A DNA stretch of 64,000 bases from Corynebacterium sp. (GTDB taxonomy: Bacteria > Actinomycetota > Actinomycetes > Mycobacteriales > Mycobacteriaceae), in NCBI RefSeq assembly GCF_030532715.1, contig NZ_JAUNKO010000001.1:592967-656966 (forward strand). Reading direction: 5' to 3'. Position 1 is the first letter of the stretch; each line of letters starts with the position of its first letter. The notes beneath the pieces were generated by a model. That model searched no databases. It saw only the letters and a list, made by a program, of their open reading frames with translations, and was not told the origin of the DNA. A program made the translations under genes and the position numbers. This document shows positions 1 to 10,400 of the stretch, piece by piece.

Positions 1-36
1 GACAACTCTGTCGACAACGCAGGAGAGGGAAGTTAA
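1..36 (+). CDS. C-terminal end of the gene upstream of csb2, probably cas7 (csb1), partial
   Basis: Bases 1-36 read in frame as DNSVDNAGEGS followed by TAA, two bases before the csb2 start. In type I-G loci the Cas7 backbone gene csb1 usually lies directly before csb2, so this is inferred to be its last eleven codons. The peptide itself is too short to identify a family. The body of the gene lies outside the window. Confidence 0.45.
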   Translation, partial: DNSVDNAGEGS

Positions 37-38
37 CC

Positions 39-1610
39 GTGCGCGCCTTAAACCTCGTAGCGAGGTATCCATTAGGCGTATTTCAAGGCCATAAACGTGA
101 TAAACGCCCAGATTGGATGCCCGATCCTGCGCGTCTACATGCTGCATTACTAAATTCAGCAGCACAAGGTTGTTGTGCCGTGGAAGCCAATGGCAGGCTT
201 GCGCCTACTGAAACCTCCTTAAAGGCATTGCGATGGCTGGAGGAAAACCCACCCTCAGGGATCCAATTACCTGAAGCTCAATGGGTGTCTCCTGCCACCA
301 GCAGGTTTGCGTACCGCAAAGTAAGCAGCATCAATAAAAAGCGTTTGACAGAAAACCGACCGGTCTCCGACGGCGTTGCGATGGCAGGAACAGTGGGCTG
401 GCACTGGGAAAACGTCCCGGACGATATAGCGGATACGGTCGAGTTATTGGCGCAAGACGTTTCTTGCCTTGGTGAAGCGCAAAGCGTTGCCGTTATCGAA
501 CCTGGCGAGGTTCGCCCCACGCTGCTTCTCGATATCGCGGCCACACCTTTCACACGCGGTGGAACCCTAGTTCGCGTACCTGCATCGGGTAGAACGGAGC
601 ATCTGATCTCCGAATACCTGTTGGCGAATCCTAAAAAACTTCCCACGGTCACCGCAGATAAAAAGAAGGATGGAGAGTCACCTAGACCGCCCCGCGGAAC
701 GCACGATTGTGTGCAGGAACTGCAATACAAACAGCCAAATGCTCGAATTGTGGATGCCCCTTGGAACAAGGTAGTGCTGTTTGAACTAGCCGGACCGACA
801 TTGCGCAGCGACCAGCATGTCCCAGTGTGCGTAGCCATGCACCGTGCCATTATCTCAACCCTTGGCTATGGCGCTTCCAGCATGGTCACAGGCAAATACG
901 GCACGACAACAGAAACACAACCTGCAAATCGACTAGCAATTCAGTACCTAAATGTAGAGCATGTCGAGCGATTTGGCCTGAATACTCATGCATTAGCACT
1001 ACTACTTCCCCGCGATGCTACAGATATTGAACTCCACCAATTGGTACGTGGACTGACAGGCGTCAAAGAGCTTTGGGGACGCGAAATTGGTCGTAGACGG
1101 TTATATTTCCATGGTACAACTGTCGCCGCAGATGAGTTTTGGCCAAAACCCGCACCAGGAACCGTTCGTTTTTGGGTTCCACAAACCGTGGTAATACCGG
1201 AAACACGGCCAGTACGATCCGCAAACACAAACAAGTCTTGGTCCTTAGCTGATGCAGGCTTATTGTCGCTTTCCTATGTATGGCGCGACGAATGTGACCG
1301 CATCGGCAAAGGGCAGCAGTTGTACCGCTCATTGCGGGATCAAATAGCGCAACGTGGCGCCTTTGTTCATGATGCGCGTACGCTCCCCGTTTCCGCTACG
1401 AACTACGTACACCGATCGAACAAGAGCCTTACGGTACAGCCTTGGACTGGGTTGTTTTACTTAGGGGATTTGATGAAGGACTCCACAATTGTAGCCGTTG
1501 GACAATCCCGGCATCTTGGTGGCGGTTTGCTGGTCCCCATGGATATCCCGAAAGAATTTGCATTAGCCCTCATGGCGCAACATAAGGAGATTGACAATGT
1601 TGCAAATTGA
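39..1610 (+). CDS. csb2: Csb2, Cas5-Cas6 fusion-type subunit of type I-G Cascade
   Basis: This 523-residue protein matches the length and N-terminal style (RALNLVARYPLGVFQGH) of the Csb2/GSU0054 family. In type I-G systems that family combines the Cas5 role (holding the crRNA 5' handle) with a Cas6 role (cutting the repeat hairpin). The GTG start at 39 is chosen because a strong GGAGAGGGA site lies at 22-30, eight bases upstream. The 3' end overlaps cas3 by 14 bases, so the genes are translationally coupled. Family assignment rests on recognition and on the neighbours (cas3 with C-terminal HD, cas4-cas1, cas2). Base composition is less GC-rich than the housekeeping genes further along, which fits horizontal acquisition. 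Confidence 0.8.
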   Translation: MRALNLVARYPLGVFQGHKRDKRPDWMPDPARLHAALLNSAAQGCCAVEANGRLAPTETSLKALRWLEENPPSGIQLPEAQWVSPATSRFAYRKVSSINKKRLTENRPVSDGVAMAGTVGWHWENVPDDIADTVELLAQDVSCLGEAQSVAVIEPGEVRPTLLLDIAATPFTRGGTLVRVPASGRTEHLISEYLLANPKKLPTVTADKKKDGESPRPPRGTHDCVQELQYKQPNARIVDAPWNKVVLFELAGPTLRSDQHVPVCVAMHRAIISTLGYGASSMVTGKYGTTTETQPANRLAIQYLNVEHVERFGLNTHALALLLPRDATDIELHQLVRGLTGVKELWGREIGRRRLYFHGTTVAADEFWPKPAPGTVRFWVPQTVVIPETRPVRSANTNKSWSLADAGLLSLSYVWRDECDRIGKGQQLYRSLRDQIAQRGAFVHDARTLPVSATNYVHRSNKSLTVQPWTGLFYLGDLMKDSTIVAVGQSRHLGGGLLVPMDIPKEFALALMAQHKEIDNVAN

Positions 1611-4332
1611 TCAATTTGATCGATTTTTTGCCGCACTTAACGGTGGGCATACACCGTTCACATGGCAGTGTGAGCTGTTGGAAAAAGTGGCGAAAACAGG
1701 TCAATGGCCTGACCAAATCGTTGCTCCAACCGGTGCCGGGAAATCTTCAGTGGTGGACATTCATCTCTTTGCTAACGCCCTTGCCGCCGCTGGTATTGGA
1801 GCACGAGTACCACGCCGCCTATCCGTAGTTGTAAACCGCCGAGCCTTGGTCGATAATCAACAAAGTCGTGCAGAGGGAATATTGAACCGAATGCACGAAC
1901 TACTCGAACATGGCGCTAAAAACCCTAACGATGCGGTAGTACTAGAAGCGGCGCAAGCTTTGCGTGCACTCCGCACCGAAAATGATGGTGCCGCCGATCC
2001 ATTCGTGGTGGGGCACTTGCGAGGCGCTCTGAGCAACCGGACGATCCCAGTTAACGATCCAAGCAGCGTTGCGGTCATCGCAGCTACCCCAGACATGTGG
2101 GGCTCGCGTCTCCTTTTCCGAGGGTACGGCAGCACCAAAAGGGCTCGACCCCGCGAGACCGCATTGCTCGCAATAGACTCTGTTTTAGTATTGGATGAAG
2201 CGCATTTAAATAAGCAATTACTCTGTACGGCACGTCGAGCCCGCGAACTTCAAACATACGGAACAGACATCGGCGTTCCATTACTGCAGGTAGTGGAAAC
2301 CACCGCAACACCAGATACCAACGGTGGCCTGATTTCCATCGGGGTCAACCCACAAAAGCTGAACACCGAACGTGACATCCCACTGCAGAAACGCATTACA
2401 GCGGCGAAGCGTCTCCAATACCAAGCTGTAGAAAAGTGGAACGGCAAGCCGGCGAACACAGCAGTGGTGAACACGATCGTCGAAAAGCTAGAAAGCCAGC
2501 TACAGACATTCGGGAAGACTACAGGCAACGCCGCAGCCACGATTGGATGCGTAGTAAATCATGTGGATACCGCGACTCGAGTGGCCAAGCTGCTGAGGAA
2601 AAAGGAGCTTTCTGTAGAACTATTGGTGGGGCGAATGAGAGCCGCAGACGTAGAAGCGCTAAAACAACGCCGACACGGCCTATTCACGCCAAAGGGCGAC
2701 CCTGCAGTGGACGTGGTGGTGGCTACACAAACTATTGAAGTCGGCGTAGACATCGACTTCGCGGCAATGGTCACTGAACTGGCACCCGGTTCCTCGCTAA
2801 CACAACGATTCGGGCGTGTGAATCGGCTGGGTGAGCGAGCTGATTCTGAAATCGTGATAGTCGGTCCGCAAGACGCGGAAGAAATCAAGCCAAGCCATCC
2901 TCCATACAAAGGTGACGACTTACGCGCAGCATTCGAATGGGTGCATAGGCTGTTAAACATTGGAAACGTTAACCCTGCAACAATCGATGAGAACCCCGCA
3001 CCATCCGCGTCGCCAGACCGCTTGCTTTTTCAACGCCTCGAGTTTGTGGAGCTCATGAACTATGCGAGAACGAGCGACAGCTTGTTCGCAGAACAAGACC
3101 TAGCGCTCTGGCTGCGGGATTCATTAACAGATGAATCCGCTGCAGGCGGCATTGTGGTAAGGAGCCCGCTTCCACAAAACGACTCAGCGTGTTGTGACCT
3201 ACTATCAGCGTTACCGCCTCGTGACGAGGAAGTGTTCCCCGCCGCGTTAACAATCCTTCGCGATATTCTTGACGCGTTAGTCATGTCCGACAACGAGCGA
3301 TACAAAGCTGAGCTGAATAGTCCCGCCATTCGGCGGCGAGCTTTTCTCTACCGCGAGCGTGAGATTACTCAATGCACAGAGCAAACACGACTGCAACCCG
3401 GCGATGTCATTGTGATTGATGCGGCACTCCCCTTTACCACGGAGCAAGTAGCGGATCGAAAACCACAAGACAAAAGCGCTCCATTGCCGATTGCGGATCC
3501 ATCGTGCGAAGTCTTGGTATTCAAAGAAGAGGACGGCCGGAGAAATTCACCGTGGTTTCAGAAATTCGCTGGACTTAGTCCGGATGAAGCTACGGAACTG
3601 TGGATTGAGTCTGGCCATAAAGACGAAGAAATTCTTGTTCCAACAACTGTGCAAGATTTTCCGGGGATCGGTGAAATTGTTGAATGGTATGCGGTACGAA
3701 CACGTTCTATCGATGCAGACGAAGAGAACCGAGAAATATGGACGCACTCTATTGACGCTGTAATCCTTGAGCGACACCAAAGGGACGTTGCAGAACGTAG
3801 CAAGCTGATCTGCGACAAGGTGAACTTGCAGGAACAATATGCGAACGATGTGGTATTCGCGGCTGCTCATCATGATGATGGTAAAGCTGACTGGCGATTT
3901 CAAACAATGCTTGGTCGCGACGCAAACGGACCGGAATTGGCAAAGAGCCAGGACCGAACCCGACAGCAGGCCGCCGTCGCGAAACACCGTAGTGGACTTC
4001 CGCAAGGTTGGCGTCACGAGCAAATGTCCGCGCTGCTCGTAGCTACAGGTAAGACAATTGGTGAAGAAACGGCATTGGTATCTGAAACTGCGCTACGAAT
4101 CATCGGTTGCAGCCACGGCCAAGGGCGCTCCGACTTCCCACATACGCTGGAAGGATTGCTTTTCGAGACTGCAGAAAAGGACCTGCTCAAACATGCGAAG
4201 TCACTGTTTGTGGAAGGTGCATGGGACGCCATGATCTGGAAGACCGATAAAGAAATTGGTCCCTACCAGATGGCATATTTGGAAAGTCTAGAACGCGCTG
4301 CGGACGCCCAGATTTCGAAAGAAGGAAAGTGA
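1597..4332 (+). CDS. cas3: Cas3 helicase-nuclease with C-terminal HD domain
   Basis: This 911-residue protein is the effector nuclease-helicase that Cascade recruits to degrade target DNA. Visible superfamily 2 motifs are Walker A APTGAGKS at about residues 43-50, DEAH at 200-203, TATPD (motif III) and QRFGRVNR (motif VI) at about 403-410. The HD nuclease signature AAAHHDDGKADW lies near residue 755, so HD is at the C-terminus rather than in front of the helicase as in most type I Cas3 proteins; this order is a known type I-G mark. ATG 1597 is preferred to TTG 1591 because AAGGAG at 1584-1589 is seven bases from it. It overlaps csb2 upstream and csb3 downstream. Confidence 0.92.
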   Translation: MLQIDQFDRFFAALNGGHTPFTWQCELLEKVAKTGQWPDQIVAPTGAGKSSVVDIHLFANALAAAGIGARVPRRLSVVVNRRALVDNQQSRAEGILNRMHELLEHGAKNPNDAVVLEAAQALRALRTENDGAADPFVVGHLRGALSNRTIPVNDPSSVAVIAATPDMWGSRLLFRGYGSTKRARPRETALLAIDSVLVLDEAHLNKQLLCTARRARELQTYGTDIGVPLLQVVETTATPDTNGGLISIGVNPQKLNTERDIPLQKRITAAKRLQYQAVEKWNGKPANTAVVNTIVEKLESQLQTFGKTTGNAAATIGCVVNHVDTATRVAKLLRKKELSVELLVGRMRAADVEALKQRRHGLFTPKGDPAVDVVVATQTIEVGVDIDFAAMVTELAPGSSLTQRFGRVNRLGERADSEIVIVGPQDAEEIKPSHPPYKGDDLRAAFEWVHRLLNIGNVNPATIDENPAPSASPDRLLFQRLEFVELMNYARTSDSLFAEQDLALWLRDSLTDESAAGGIVVRSPLPQNDSACCDLLSALPPRDEEVFPAALTILRDILDALVMSDNERYKAELNSPAIRRRAFLYREREITQCTEQTRLQPGDVIVIDAALPFTTEQVADRKPQDKSAPLPIADPSCEVLVFKEEDGRRNSPWFQKFAGLSPDEATELWIESGHKDEEILVPTTVQDFPGIGEIVEWYAVRTRSIDADEENREIWTHSIDAVILERHQRDVAERSKLICDKVNLQEQYANDVVFAAAHHDDGKADWRFQTMLGRDANGPELAKSQDRTRQQAAVAKHRSGLPQGWRHEQMSALLVATGKTIGEETALVSETALRIIGCSHGQGRSDFPHTLEGLLFETAEKDLLKHAKSLFVEGAWDAMIWKTDKEIGPYQMAYLESLERAADAQISKEGK

Positions 4333-5393
4333 TGGCGACTCTAACTATTGGGCAAGGAATCCAATCTGCATTGTCACACTTTGCCCTCTATGGGCTCGCT
4401 CTGTTGTGCGACGAACAATGGCCGGGTGAAGTGCGGATACGGTGGACGGAAGAACGGGAATCAAAGGCGGAACTATCTATCCCAAACGTTAGCGAAGCAG
4501 AAGTAGCTGACTTGCTTCTTGCATACGCGAGGAAGCTGTCAGAACCGAATGCATGGCCGCAAATCAGAAAGTTTTACGGTAGTGAAAAAAGCCGGGCTGA
4601 GCGAGCACCGTTCTCGCCCCGTTTCAAACCCATCGACCACGTCGCGAACACAGATGACTGGCGTGACCACCAAGCGTTCCGACTACGCGCGCTGGACGCA
4701 TGCATTCAAACTGCCGACTTTGTATCTTTGCAATGGATCGTCGGATTAGGAGAGGCTGCCTATTGGCGCTGCGATCTTAAAAACAAACGTCCAGATGAAG
4801 GTGCATCACGTTGGGAAATGAAGACGCGGAACAAGGGTGAGGAGTTCGTTAAGGATCGGCTTGGCCCGATGGTAAAAGAACTCAGTACTTGGTCAAATGC
4901 AAAAGTCCTCGAAGGAATCACTGGGCGAAGCATTGACGATTCCCTTGGCAAGCAGAAACTAGATTCCCGAACATCAACTGGGTTGACTTCTCCTGCTCCC
5001 ACCGATGTTGCACTTGCATTCGCAGGTTTACTTGGGATTGCACTATTTCCGCTCGCGCATAATACCAGCGGGCTTTCAATCACTCCGTGTGCATGGCGAA
5101 CCAGTGATTTGCACCCAAGAAAAATCGTCCTACCGATACCGACTGAACCCCTGAGTTTGGGGAGAATCCGAAACATTCTTACCTCCGAAGCGATGGCAAC
5201 TATGGTTGAACACTACGGGAGTGAGGGTCTAAACACTGATACCTCTGAGACCTTTGATGTTACGGTCGATGCGTCAACCACTTGGTTGCGCGCACGAGGA
5301 ATTACCGCATGCTCGGTGTTTCCAATCTTAAAAGCCGGCAGCGATTCGGCGCCAGAGCGGCAGATTCAACGAGGCCAGGTCAAACTGTTGTGA
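4332..5393 (+). CDS. csb3: Csb3-like (Cas8-position) subunit of type I-G system
   Basis: This 353-residue protein sits between cas3 and cas4-cas1, where type I-G loci carry Csb3/Cas8u2, the presumed large-subunit equivalent that helps PAM recognition and Cas3 recruitment. I see no catalytic motif; the N-terminus (TIGQGIQSALSHFALYGLA) and the length of about 350 residues suit Csb3, but the call depends mostly on position. ATG 4332 shares one base with the cas3 stop; GTG 4329 is the alternative start. An AAGGAA site lies at 4323-4328. The last four bases (GTGA, 5390-5393) overlap the start of cas4-cas1. Confidence 0.62.
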   Translation: MATLTIGQGIQSALSHFALYGLALLCDEQWPGEVRIRWTEERESKAELSIPNVSEAEVADLLLAYARKLSEPNAWPQIRKFYGSEKSRAERAPFSPRFKPIDHVANTDDWRDHQAFRLRALDACIQTADFVSLQWIVGLGEAAYWRCDLKNKRPDEGASRWEMKTRNKGEEFVKDRLGPMVKELSTWSNAKVLEGITGRSIDDSLGKQKLDSRTSTGLTSPAPTDVALAFAGLLGIALFPLAHNTSGLSITPCAWRTSDLHPRKIVLPIPTEPLSLGRIRNILTSEAMATMVEHYGSEGLNTDTSETFDVTVDASTTWLRARGITACSVFPILKAGSDSAPERQIQRGQVKLL

Positions 5394-6994
5394 GCACTCT
5401 AAACGGAGACGCAATCCCAATCTCTCTGGTCGCGCAAACCGTATTTTGCCCTCGGAGAACTTGGTTGGAAGCAAATGGTGAGAAAACTGATACAGCGCAA
5501 GTGCAGCAAGGGCATTCCGCCCATAAAAATGTCGATAATGAGAAAACCTCGCGCAAGCGTCAGCTGCGTGCAGTGACTATCAGCTCACCCAACCTTGGCC
5601 TAGTCGGTCGCTGCGATGCGATTGAACAACTGCCAAACGGCGAATATCGAGTAGTGGAATATAAAGCCACACCGTTGAAACGAACAATACACGTGACTGA
5701 GGCTAATCGTATGCAACTAGCGTTGCAGGGTCTATGTCTAGCCGAAGAAGGCAAATCAGTTGAAGAGTACGCAGTTCATTTCACCGACCACAATAAAACG
5801 ATCGAGGTTGAAATTGACGATGATGAGCAAAAACGAGCCATCGAATATCTTCGTAAAACGAAGAAAATCGTTGAATCCCCAACGGCCCCTCCACCGCTGA
5901 TTGATTCGCCCCTTTGCAACAGGTGCTCACATATATCGGTCTGTCTTCCGGATGAACACCACGGAAAAGTCCTACAACGTAGAGTGATTGCTTCCAACCC
6001 AGACAGTCAAATCGCGCATCTAACGGTACAAGGATCAAGGGCATCAATTCAACGCGGGCGATTACGGGTTGCCAAAGACAAAGAAGTCCTAGCTGATCTT
6101 CCAATCGAGCGGATCCAAGGGCTCGTTGTACATGGTAATGTAGACATATCTAGCGCATTGATGCGGGAAGTACTCTGGCGGGGTAACACCGTAGTTTGGT
6201 GTTCAAGCACAGGGCGAATCTACGGATGGTCTCGGCCATCTGAGGGACCAAATGGGTTGGCACGAGTAAAACAACACGTAATGTCCGACGAAGGAAACCT
6301 TCTAGTTGCAGCAGAAATGATCGCTTGCAAGATCGCAAATCAGAGAACAATGCTACGGCGCAACGGCGACTCGACAGAAACCGTTGGAATCTTGCACAAA
6401 CTACAAAAGGACGCACTAGAGGCATCTTCAATACAGCAACTATTCGGGATAGAAGGCGAAGCTGCAGGCCTATATTTTCAATCGTTTCGCTCCATGCTCC
6501 AAGACCATGCGCTCGATAGACTCGGATGGGAATGGAAAGGCAGACATGGCAGAGGTGCAAATGATCCTATAAACATCTTGTTAAATTACACCTATGCCTT
6601 ACTGGTTTCCGAATGCATACGCGCATTATTGAGCTGCGGCCTCGATCCTCATGCAGGTCTTATTCACAGCAGTAACCGCAATAAACCTGCCTTAGCCCTT
6701 GACCTAATGGAAGAGTTCCGTGCACCTATCGCCGATTCTGTAGTGCTTTCATTAATTAACCGACACCAGGTTGGGAAACGCATATTTTCCAGCGTCGGAG
6801 AATCACTCAGACTAACCCCAGACGGTAGAAAAACTGTAATAGCGGCATTTGAAAAGCGGATTACAACAGAGTTTCGACACCCCGTGTTCAAATACTCAGT
6901 AAGTTGGCGTCGCGCAATCGAGGTACAGGCCAGATTACTCCTCGGCATTTTCGATGGTACCCGAAAGCTTTACCAAGGAGTCAGAATCCGATGA
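5390..6994 (+). CDS. cas4-cas1: Cas4-Cas1 fusion, spacer acquisition integrase
   Basis: This 534-residue fusion joins a Cas4 RecB-type nuclease with an iron-sulphur cluster (about residues 1-190) to a Cas1 integrase (about 195-534). Cas4 shows FCPRR near residue 18 (first cysteine), VVEYKAT near 90 (RecB E-x-K motif) and a cysteine cluster C-N-R-C-x5-C near 175-185. The Cas1 part has HGNVDISSALMREVLWRG, then SECIRALLSCGLDPHAGLIH and MEEFRAPIAD, which supply the Glu, His and Asp/Glu metal ligands. Cas4 selects and trims PAM-bearing prespacers; Cas1 inserts them at the leader end. GTG 5390 is chosen because its GTGA overlaps the csb3 stop; an in-frame opening back to 5282 would intrude deep into csb3. 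The fusion is characteristic of type I-G. Confidence 0.92.
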   Translation: MSTLNGDAIPISLVAQTVFCPRRTWLEANGEKTDTAQVQQGHSAHKNVDNEKTSRKRQLRAVTISSPNLGLVGRCDAIEQLPNGEYRVVEYKATPLKRTIHVTEANRMQLALQGLCLAEEGKSVEEYAVHFTDHNKTIEVEIDDDEQKRAIEYLRKTKKIVESPTAPPPLIDSPLCNRCSHISVCLPDEHHGKVLQRRVIASNPDSQIAHLTVQGSRASIQRGRLRVAKDKEVLADLPIERIQGLVVHGNVDISSALMREVLWRGNTVVWCSSTGRIYGWSRPSEGPNGLARVKQHVMSDEGNLLVAAEMIACKIANQRTMLRRNGDSTETVGILHKLQKDALEASSIQQLFGIEGEAAGLYFQSFRSMLQDHALDRLGWEWKGRHGRGANDPINILLNYTYALLVSECIRALLSCGLDPHAGLIHSSNRNKPALALDLMEEFRAPIADSVVLSLINRHQVGKRIFSSVGESLRLTPDGRKTVIAAFEKRITTEFRHPVFKYSVSWRRAIEVQARLLLGIFDGTRKLYQGVRIR

Positions 6995-7293
6995 GGCGCG
7001 AAGACACGAGACGAATACTTATCGCGTACGACGTTCCCGATGATCGTCGCCGCACTCGACTTGCTAAAGCACTCTCAACATACGGAGATCGCATCCAATA
7101 CAGTGTTTTCGTTACGGATATGATACCTGCGAAGACGATTCGCTTGAAGGACAAGATACGAGACCTAATTGATGAAAGTGAAGACTCAGTACTCTTCTGT
7201 GACCTTGGACCCCTGGCCAACCTTAAAGAGGCGAAGTTTAGCTACATAGGAGTAACTAGGGACATCACCGATAACGATGCCTTAATTATCTAA
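6991..7293 (+). CDS. cas2: Cas2 adaptation protein
   Basis: This 100-residue ferredoxin-fold protein is the dimeric partner that bridges two Cas1 dimers during spacer integration. The signature is ILIAYDVPDDRRRTRLAKAL near the N-terminus, with the conserved Asp of the YDVPDD stretch, followed by YGDRIQYSVFV. The start ATG 6991 overlaps the cas4-cas1 stop as ATGA. It is the last cas gene; the leader and array follow directly on the same strand. Confidence 0.95.
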   Translation: MRREDTRRILIAYDVPDDRRRTRLAKALSTYGDRIQYSVFVTDMIPAKTIRLKDKIRDLIDESEDSVLFCDLGPLANLKEAKFSYIGVTRDITDNDALII

Positions 7294-7480
7294 GGGAACC
7301 GATGCGAGCGCCTGTCACTTTACGTGAAACCCTGAGTCGTGCTCGCGCTAGGTTTGCGCTGGTCAAAGACATCACAACTAGCTTGAGGCGGCAGAAATGC
7401 CCGTTTCCAGAGCATAATTTGATGAGGTGCTCGCATCTTCGCAATTTGACACAGGTAAGCCGCAATATAAAATGGGGTCT
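7294..7480 (+). promoter_or_regulatory. CRISPR leader with promoter set at the first repeat
   Basis: The 187 bases between cas2 and the first repeat carry no convincing gene. Close to the array are TTGACA (7446-7451), a 16-base spacer and TAAAAT (7468-7473). This puts the predicted transcription start within about one base of repeat 1 (7481). The leader side is confirmed by decay of the repeats at the other end of the array. Confidence 0.72.
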
Positions 7481-10400
7481 GCTTCCTCTACTTCGGTAGA
7501 GGACTTTCATTGAGGCATCGAATGTTCGAGCATATAGTGCAGGTCACGGCTGGCAAGCTTCCTCTACTTCGGTAGAGGACTTTCATTGAGGCTGCATGGC
7601 CCACATGACCTTCTGCAAGTGATCCCCCCAAGCTTCCTCTACTTCGGTAGAGGACTTTCATTGAGGCGTTTCGTTGCAACCACGGCTGGCATCACCGGCG
7701 TTGGTGGCTTCCTCTACTTCGGTAGAGGACTTTCATTGAGGCATGCAGCGTATGGCGTGGCAGACTATCCGCGCTTTGCTTCCTCTACTTCGGTAGAGGA
7801 CTTTCATTGAGGCTGATCGGCTGAGTTGTACGAATGCGTCTGAGTCCGCACTAGCTTCCTCTACTTCGGTAGAGGACTTTCATTGAGGCACCACCCCGCC
7901 GCAGTAAGCACTGCCGCACACCCAGCTTCCTCTACTTCGGTAGAGGACTTTCATTGAGGCCCGATAATGGGTGGGTTGCTAATGAAGCCATCGTATCGCT
8001 TCCTCTACTTCGGTAGAGGACTTTCATTGAGGCACGCTTCCACGGAACGGTTTCAGGAACGGCTACCGCAAGCTTCCTCTACTTCGGTAGAGGACTTTCA
8101 TTGAGGCGACCGTACTACAGGCGGCATAGGAGTACTTTTAGTTGCTTCCTCTACTTCGGTAGAGGACTTTCATTGAGGCTGTGGCGAATTGTGCGGGGGA
8201 TCATGCGTTTCTACGCTTCCTCTACTTCGGTAGAGGACTTTCATTGAGGCGGGGCAGACCGCAACGTATGTGAAGGGGGGTGGGGGCTTCCTCTACTTCG
8301 GTAGAGGACTTTCATTGAGGCCCGCTGTGTAACGGTGGCTTGGGAAACCGATGAGGGCGCTTCCTCTACTTCGGTAGAGGACTTTCATTGAGGCGATTCG
8401 GCGAGCATCCGCCAATACGCATCCAAGATTTCGCTTCCTCTACTTCGGTAGAGGACTTTCATTGAGGCCCATGGTGGTGAGCCGTGTGGTGCAGCGACGC
8501 ATGGCGGCTTCCTCTACTTCGGTAGAGGACTTTCATTGAGGCCAAGTAAAAGAGGGTTATATGCGCACTTTACAGATCAGCTTCCTCTACTTCGGTAGAG
8601 GACTTTCATTGAGGCGTCACATTTGCCTCGCCAACACCTGCATCTTTCACCTCAGGCTTCCTCTACTTCGGTAGAGGACTTTCATTGAGGCGAAACAGAA
8701 AAGCAGCGCATCATGGATATCTTAGCGGAGGCTTCCTCTACTTCGGTAGAGGACTTTCATTGAGGCGAGCTGTCTGTTTTGGAGGAAAAGCAACTCCTGA
8801 ATGCTTCCTCTACTTCGGTAGAGGACTTTCATTGAGGCGGTAGTGGCTCACTCACGTCTAGTGTGATAAAGCCGAGCTTCCTCTACTTCGGTAGAGGACT
8901 TTCATTGAGGCGATCAACACCCGCGATACGGAACTCGGGGGAAACATCAGCTTCCTCTACTTCGGTAGAGGACTTTCATTGAGGCTGGTTTGGAGAATTC
9001 CACCCGCCTAGTGGGCGATCCGCTTCCTCTACTTCGGTAGAGGACTTTCATTGAGGCGACGGATAGCCCAACGGAGTAGTTCAGGGGCCACAGCTTCCTC
9101 TACTTCGGTAGAGGACTTTCATTGAGGCCACTCGATGGTGCGCGCTGATCGGTGCTGATAGAAAGGCAGCTTCCTCTACTTCGGTAGAGGACTTTCATTG
9201 AGGCGAGCTGTCTGTTTTGGAGGAAAAGCAACTCCTGAATGCTTCCTCTACTTCGGTAGAGGACTTTCATTGAGGCTGTCGCACCATGAAAATTTTGATC
9301 ACATTGAACGGCTTCCTCTACTTCGGTAGAGGACTTTCATTGAGGCATTCGTCGTGCGTTCGCTGCGGAGCGGAAGCGGGGGCTTCCTCTACTTCGGTAG
9401 AGGACTTTCATTGAGGCTGGGTGACGTCATATGCCTGGACGGTGTCCCAAAAGCTTCCTCTACTTCGGTAGAGGACTTTCATTGAGGCCAACCCCGCCAC
9501 CAAGCCAGAAGCGGTGACCAAGAAGCTTCCTCTACTTCGGTAGAGGACTTTCATTGAGGCGTCACCTCCCTAAACATCGTGCGCTATGGATACCGCTTCC
9601 TCTACTTCGGTAGAGGACTTTCATTGAGGCGTGGAGCACCCGGCGGGGACGGGTAGTCATTGAGGACGCTTCCTCTACTTCGGTAGAGGACTTTCATTGA
9701 GGCTTCAACGCTCGACGCTAAAACATGGAGGTTGCTGTGCGCTTCCTCTACTTCGGTAGAGGACTTTCATTGAGGCTTGATGATGGTTGCGGCGTACGCT
9801 GCGATTGCCATGAGGCTTCCTCTACTTCGGTAGAGGACTTTCATTGAGGCCGAAGGTGCGGACTTTCCCATGTGTGACTGTGTGGTGCTTCCTCTACTTC
9901 GGTAGAGGACTTTCATTGAGGCCGCTTCACGCCGCAACACAAGAGTTACTCTTTCGTGATGCTTCCTCTACTTCGGTAGAGGACTTTCATTGAGGCATCC
10001 TGTATGAGCTCGGGATCCAGGCGCAACCCCAAAGCTTCCTCTACTTCGGTAGAGGACTTTCATTGAGGCCTTAGCGGAGAGGCGTGGAGACAAGGGTGGC
10101 GGAAACTAGCTTCCTCTACTTCGGTAGAGGACTTTCATTGAGGCTGCTTGGATCAGGCTTTTACGCATCATCCAGCCGATGCTTCCTCTACTTCGGTAGA
10201 GGACTTTCATTGAGGCGTGGGTGGAAGCACAAACACCCGGTGTTCCATCCGGCGAAGCTTCCTCTACTTCGGTAGAGGACTTTCATTGAGGCACGTATCA
10301 ACCCCACCAAAACCACAGGTCACGGTGCTTCCTCTACTTCGGTAGAGGACTTTCATTGAGGCCCGTATTTGGCTGCATTCTCAGGGGGCATTGGGGCTGC

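Noticed and set aside
5282..5389. In-frame extension of cas4-cas1 back to 5282
   Set aside because: It lies inside csb3, and the GTGA overlap at 5390 is the expected coupling point; the extra residues do not look like Cas4.
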